From contig NZ_JADBEF010000001.1 in assembly GCF_014873535.1 (NCBI RefSeq), positions 1,426,001-1,490,000 of the forward strand: a DNA stretch of 64,000 nucleotides. Reading direction: 5' to 3'. This stretch comes from Nonomuraea africana. GTDB taxonomy: Bacteria; Actinomycetota; Actinomycetes; Streptosporangiales; Streptosporangiaceae. The notes below the pieces were generated by a model. The model worked only from the letters and a program-made list of their open reading frames with translations, did not search any database and was not told where the DNA came from. Within the stretch, counting starts at the first letter, position 1. Every line of letters begins with the position of its first letter. Below, piece by piece: positions 60,924 through 64,000 of the stretch. A program made the translations under genes and the position numbers.

Positions 60924-61928
60924 ATGCCGCGTGTGCGGGAGCTTGAGGTTTTCCGGCTGGTCCTGCCGTACGGCAGGCGGCCGGAGACACTGCTCGTCCG
61001 GCTCACCGACCACGGCGGGATGAGCGGATGGGGCGAGCTCGTCTCGCCCGAGCCGAAGCTGTGGAGCGCCCTGGAGGAGGGGCTGGCCGCCCAGCTGATC
61101 GGCGTCGACTGGGAGCACCCCGACCAGGTGCCCGGCGGAGGCAGCGCGGTCGACATGGCGCTGTGGGACCTCTGGACCAGGATGCGCGGCGTTCCCCTCG
61201 CCCACGCGCTGGGCGGCGCGGGCACCTCGCTGATGGCCACCGTCCGGCTGGGGCTCGACCCCTCGACCGAGAGCCTGGTCTCGCGGGTCAACCAGCAGGT
61301 CTGCGGCGGCTACGCGCACGTCACGCTGGACGTGCGGCCCGGCTGGGACGTCGAGCCGGTGCGCGCCGTACGGCAGGCCTACCCCGCGCTCAGCCTCGCG
61401 GTCGACTGCGGCGGCGCCTACACCTCACCTGAGCAGCTCGTGGCGCTGGACGAGTACGGTCTCGAGGTGATCGAGCGCCCGTTCCGCGTCGACGACTCCT
61501 ACGCCCACGCCGACCTCCAGGACAGGGTGCGCGCCTCGGTCGCCGTGGAGCCCCGCTCGACCGCCGAGCTCGACGACTACCTCACCCTGCGCGCGGCCAA
61601 GGTGCTGCTGCTGCGGCCCGCCGCGCTGCCGTCCCTCAGCGACGCCAGGCGCGCGCACGACAGGGCGGCCGCGGCCGGCTGGGACATCCAGTGCGCGGGC
61701 GGGCAGGGCGCGGGGCTGTCCAGGGCGGCGGCGGTCGCCGTGGCGAGCCTGCCGGGCTGCACGCTGCCGTGCGACGTGACGCAGCCGCCGCGCAACGCGC
61801 AGATCGTGACCCCCGCGGTGGGGGCGTCGGGGGGAGTGGTGGCGGTGCCGCTCACCCAGCCGGGTCTCGGCCACACCATCGACGAGGAGCGGGTGCGGCG
61901 GCTGGCGAAGGACGCCTTCCGCGCCTGA
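60924..61928 (+). CDS. Enolase-superfamily protein (OSBS/NAAAR-like) lacking catalytic lysines
   Basis: A 334-residue protein with the enolase-superfamily capping domain (GWGELVSPEP) and barrel. It aligns along its length with o-succinylbenzoate synthase/N-acylamino-acid racemase: GWDVEPVRAVRQAYP, VDCGGAYT and IERPF hold two metal-ligand positions (Asp, Glu); the third is Glu in VAVEPRST. The KxK motif that should precede RPGWD reads TLD, and the second-lysine position (INIK) reads LLLR, so both acid/base lysines are gone. It cannot do standard OSBS or racemase chemistry; a non-catalytic or altered role is inferred. Same operon as the MFS gene. Confidence 0.82.
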   Translation: MPRVRELEVFRLVLPYGRRPETLLVRLTDHGGMSGWGELVSPEPKLWSALEEGLAAQLIGVDWEHPDQVPGGGSAVDMALWDLWTRMRGVPLAHALGGAGTSLMATVRLGLDPSTESLVSRVNQQVCGGYAHVTLDVRPGWDVEPVRAVRQAYPALSLAVDCGGAYTSPEQLVALDEYGLEVIERPFRVDDSYAHADLQDRVRASVAVEPRSTAELDDYLTLRAAKVLLLRPAALPSLSDARRAHDRAAAAGWDIQCAGGQGAGLSRAAAVAVASLPGCTLPCDVTQPPRNAQIVTPAVGASGGVVAVPLTQPGLGHTIDEERVRRLAKDAFRA

Positions 61929-61935
61929 CCGGCGG

Positions 61936-62931
61936 CTACACCCGGACGATCATCTTTCCGGTGTTCTCGCCGCGCAGCATGCCGAGGAAGGCCTCGGGCG
62001 CGTTCTCCAGCCCGTCGACGACGGTCTCCTCGTACGACAGCCTGCCCTCGCGCAGCCACCCGCCCAGCTCGGTCACCATGTCGGACATCCTGGCGGCGTG
62101 GTCGCTGACGATGAACCCGCGCAGCGTCAGCCGCTTGCCGATCGCCAGGGCGAGGTTGCGCGGCGCGGGCGTCGGCTCGGTGCTGTTGTAGACGGCGATC
62201 GCCCCGCACATCGCCACCCTGCCGAAGTTCCGCAGCGATCCGATGGCCGCCTCGAGGTGGTCGGCGCCGACGTTGTCGAAGTAGACGTCGATCCCGTCGG
62301 GAGCGGCCTGCTTCAGCTGCTCGGCCACGGGCGCGTCCCTGTAGTTGAAGGCGGCGTCGTAGCCGATGCCGCGCAGGTACTCGACCTTCTCCGCCGAGCC
62401 CGCGCTGCCGATGACGCGCGAGGCGCCCTTCAGCTTGGCGATCTGGCCCGCGATGCTCCCGACCGCCCCCGCGGCCCCCGAGACGAAGACGGCGTCGCCC
62501 TCCTTGAAGGCGGCCACGTCCAGCAGGCCCACGTACGCCGTGAGCGAGGTCATGCCGAGCACGGCGAGAAAGGCCGAGGGGGACAGGCCCTCGACGGGTT
62601 CGAGGCGACGCGCCCGCGCGGCGTCGAGCACGGCCTCGTCGCGCCAGCCGAGCCCGTGCAGGACGAGGTCGCCCTCGGCGAGGCCGGCCGAGCGCGACTC
62701 CACGACCACGCCGACCGCGCCGCCGTCGAGGGGCCGGCCCAGCTGGAACGGCGGGATGTAGGACGGCACGTCGTTCATCCGCGCCCGCATGTAGGGGTCG
62801 ACGGACATGAACTGGTTGCGGACCCTGACCTGGCCCTCGCCCAGCGGTTGCGACGCGACCTCGACCAGCTCGAAGTTGCCGGCCGTCGGCCACCCGGACG
62901 GGCGGGAGGCGAGGTTGATCTGACGAGGCAT
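61936..62931 (-). CDS. NADPH-dependent alkenal/quinone reductase (CurA/PTGR-like)
   Basis: A 331-residue zinc-independent medium-chain reductase. N-terminal: MSVDPYMRARMND, typical of curcumin reductase CurA and prostaglandin reductase relatives; cofactor loop AVFVSGAAGAVGSIAGQIAK; then GIDVYFDNVGADHLEAAI. It should reduce activated double bonds of electrophiles with NADPH in the cytosol. ATG 62931 has GGGGAG six bases upstream. Divergent from a MarR regulator with nested palindromes between them, so it is probably an electrophile-induced detoxification gene. Confidence 0.9.
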   Translation of the reverse strand: MPRQINLASRPSGWPTAGNFELVEVASQPLGEGQVRVRNQFMSVDPYMRARMNDVPSYIPPFQLGRPLDGGAVGVVVESRSAGLAEGDLVLHGLGWRDEAVLDAARARRLEPVEGLSPSAFLAVLGMTSLTAYVGLLDVAAFKEGDAVFVSGAAGAVGSIAGQIAKLKGASRVIGSAGSAEKVEYLRGIGYDAAFNYRDAPVAEQLKQAAPDGIDVYFDNVGADHLEAAIGSLRNFGRVAMCGAIAVYNSTEPTPAPRNLALAIGKRLTLRGFIVSDHAARMSDMVTELGGWLREGRLSYEETVVDGLENAPEAFLGMLRGENTGKMIVRV

Positions 62932-62968
62932 AGTTGACTCCCCAAAAAGGTTGATGCACATCAACTAT
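62930..62968. promoter_or_regulatory. Nested palindromes between the reductase and MarR genes
   Basis: GTTGATG-CA-CATCAAC (62950-62965) is a perfect 16-bp palindrome. In addition ATAGTTGA (62930-62937) and ATAGTTGA on the opposite strand (62961-62968) form a wider inverted repeat. A MarR dimer is the likely ligand, controlling both genes. Confidence 0.75.
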
Positions 62969-62978
62969 ACTCGAAGGC

Positions 62979-63401
62979 ATGAGTGTGACCCGGGAGGTCG
63001 TGACCCTGTTCGCGGAGGTGGCGGCCAGGTACAACGAGGGCTACGAGCAGGCCGCGGCGGCGAGGCGGCTGACCGCGCTCCAGGCCAAGGCGCTGGTGCT
63101 GCTGGAGCGCGAGCCGCTGCCGATGCGGCGGATGGCCGAGGTGTTCAGCTGCGACCCCTCCAACGTCACCGGCATCGTCGACCGCCTGGAGCGGCGGGGG
63201 CTGGTCAGCCGCGAACCGGCCGCGGCCGACCGCCGGGTGAAGAACGTCACGCTGACCGCCGAGGGCGCGCGCGTGGCGGAGGAGCTGCGGGGCGTGCTCG
63301 GCTTTGCGGGCGAGCCGCTGGCCGGGCTGAGCCAGGCCGAGCGGGTGCAGCTGAGGGACCTGCTGCTGCGGATGCTCGGCCGCCGGCCGGCCAGCCCGTG
63401 A
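62979..63401 (+). CDS. MarR-family transcriptional regulator
   Basis: A 140-residue winged-helix protein: LTALQAKALVLLEREPLPMR, recognition helix in FSCDPSNVTGIVDRLERRG, and the wing with PAAADRRVKNVTLTAEG (DRR motif). MarR proteins act as dimers that release DNA on binding phenolic or oxidised compounds. It is divergent from the reductase and probably represses it and itself. The 3' end lies 13 bp from the convergent endonuclease-like gene. Confidence 0.92.
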   Translation: MSVTREVVTLFAEVAARYNEGYEQAAAARRLTALQAKALVLLEREPLPMRRMAEVFSCDPSNVTGIVDRLERRGLVSREPAAADRRVKNVTLTAEGARVAEELRGVLGFAGEPLAGLSQAERVQLRDLLLRMLGRRPASP

Positions 63402-63414
63402 CGTCCGGAATCAA

Positions 63415-64000
63415 CTAGCGGGACAGGCGAAGGTCGGCGACCACCGCGGCGTGGTCGGAGTAGAACGTGCCCTGGCCGTGGCGGTGCATCCGCTGGTCGA
63501 CCACCTGGGCGCCCTCGACGGTGACCGGGCCCCTGGCGAAGATCAGGTCGATGCGCTGCGGCGTGATGAGCCGCTCGGTCGGCAGCGGTGACCAGGTCCT
63601 GCCCTCCACCGCGCCCGCGTCGGGGTGCGCGGCGCGGAAGGTGTCGACGAAGCCCGCGTCGGTGACGACCTTGGTCGCGGTGAGCGGGTAGCTCATGCCG
63701 AGATGGTTGGGCGCGGCCGCCCAGGTGGCGCTCCAGTCGTCGGCGGGCACGGTGTTGAGGTCGCCGCCGATCACCACGGGATCGGTGTTGCCGGCGAGCA
63801 TGGCGGGCAGGTGCTGGTCGACGAGCTCCTTCAGCTGCGCGGTCTGGCGCTGGTCGGCGGCCACGACCTGCTCGGCGGTGTGCCGGGGGGTGAGCCCCGC
63901 CCTGATGCCCGCGGCGTTCTCGTCGATGAGGTAGCCGACCCACGGGTCGGTGTAGTTGATCCAGGTGACGAAGGCGTTCAGGTGCTGCCCGTCGGCCAGC
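63415..64000 (-). CDS. Endonuclease/exonuclease/phosphatase family protein (5' end beyond the window)
   Basis: The C-terminal 195 or so residues of a leftward gene that enters from the right edge. Conserved blocks are VVIGGDLNTVP (the DxN metal site) and FYSDHAAVVADLRL (the SDH catalytic His) of the DNase I-like EEP superfamily; RIDLIFARG lies between them. Members cut phosphodiester or phosphoester bonds in nucleic acids, inositol phosphates or sphingomyelin. The missing N-terminus prevents saying whether it is secreted. Confidence 0.87.
   Translation of the reverse strand, partial: LADGQHLNAFVTWINYTDPWVGYLIDENAAGIRAGLTPRHTAEQVVAADQRQTAQLKELVDQHLPAMLAGNTDPVVIGGDLNTVPADDWSATWAAAPNHLGMSYPLTATKVVTDAGFVDTFRAAHPDAGAVEGRTWSPLPTERLITPQRIDLIFARGPVTVEGAQVVDQRMHRHGQGTFYSDHAAVVADLRLSR

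Overview
The window is a high-GC actinobacterial chromosome segment, with strong G/C third-position bias in nearly every frame and many GTG and TTG starts. It contains a class I lysyl-tRNA synthetase, a type II glutamine synthetase, an MsiK/UgpC sugar ATPase, a CvnA-like kinase, paired small transglycosylase-like secreted proteins and many TetR/LacI/MarR regulators. Together these suggest a filamentous actinomycete of the Streptomyces or Streptosporangiaceae (Nonomuraea-like) type; the genus is an inference. I saw no rRNA, tRNA, CRISPR array, prophage, insertion sequence or large biosynthetic cluster. About 60 protein genes cover most of the window, largely in short operons whose stops and starts overlap (ATGA, GTGA, TTGA).

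Left part (1-19 kb): the end of an unidentified gene; a heterodimeric ABC exporter; an orphan sensor kinase preceded by 11-bp-phased repeats, coupled to a PLP decarboxylase; a diiron ferritin-like protein divergent from its TetR; two paralogous secreted transglycosylase-like proteins; glutathione peroxidase and a YchJ-like protein; a LacI regulator divergent from msiK; a leftward set SDR, phospholipase D, PNPOx-like protein and CGNR-type protein; and a secreted sugar dehydrogenase with a flavodoxin-like protein.

Middle (19-45 kb): a lipoprotein next to an unusual membrane FtsH-like AAA protease; a HAD phosphatase set; lysyl-tRNA synthetase; a DCC/HTTM membrane module; an ABC-2 exporter; a CBS/NhaD-type permease/TrkA-type operon; a TetR divergent from a cation/proton exchanger; then a striking seven-gene rightward run at 35.6-43.1 kb. 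That run holds a stand-alone Rossmann-like piece, an S-adenosylhomocysteine-hydrolase-like protein with altered active-site positions, a complete ECF importer (double ATPase, S, T), an amidohydrolase-family deaminase and a CvnA-like kinase. It is the best candidate for an undescribed pathway, plausibly import and processing of a nucleoside-like compound. A type II glutamine synthetase and a VapBC-type toxin-antitoxin pair follow.

Right part (45-64 kb): a CehA/McbA-type PHP metallohydrolase, an aldehyde dehydrogenase, two small conserved genes, and a five-gene MoxR/VWA system resembling E. coli yehLMPQ. Its first gene has lost the expected SWIM zinc finger, and the locus carries four separate tandem-repeat arrays, including a threefold repeat of the junction between two of its genes. 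The window ends with two MFS transporters, TetR and MarR switches with clear palindromic operators, an enolase-superfamily protein lacking its catalytic lysines, a quinone-reductase-type oxidoreductase and a partial endonuclease/exonuclease/phosphatase protein.
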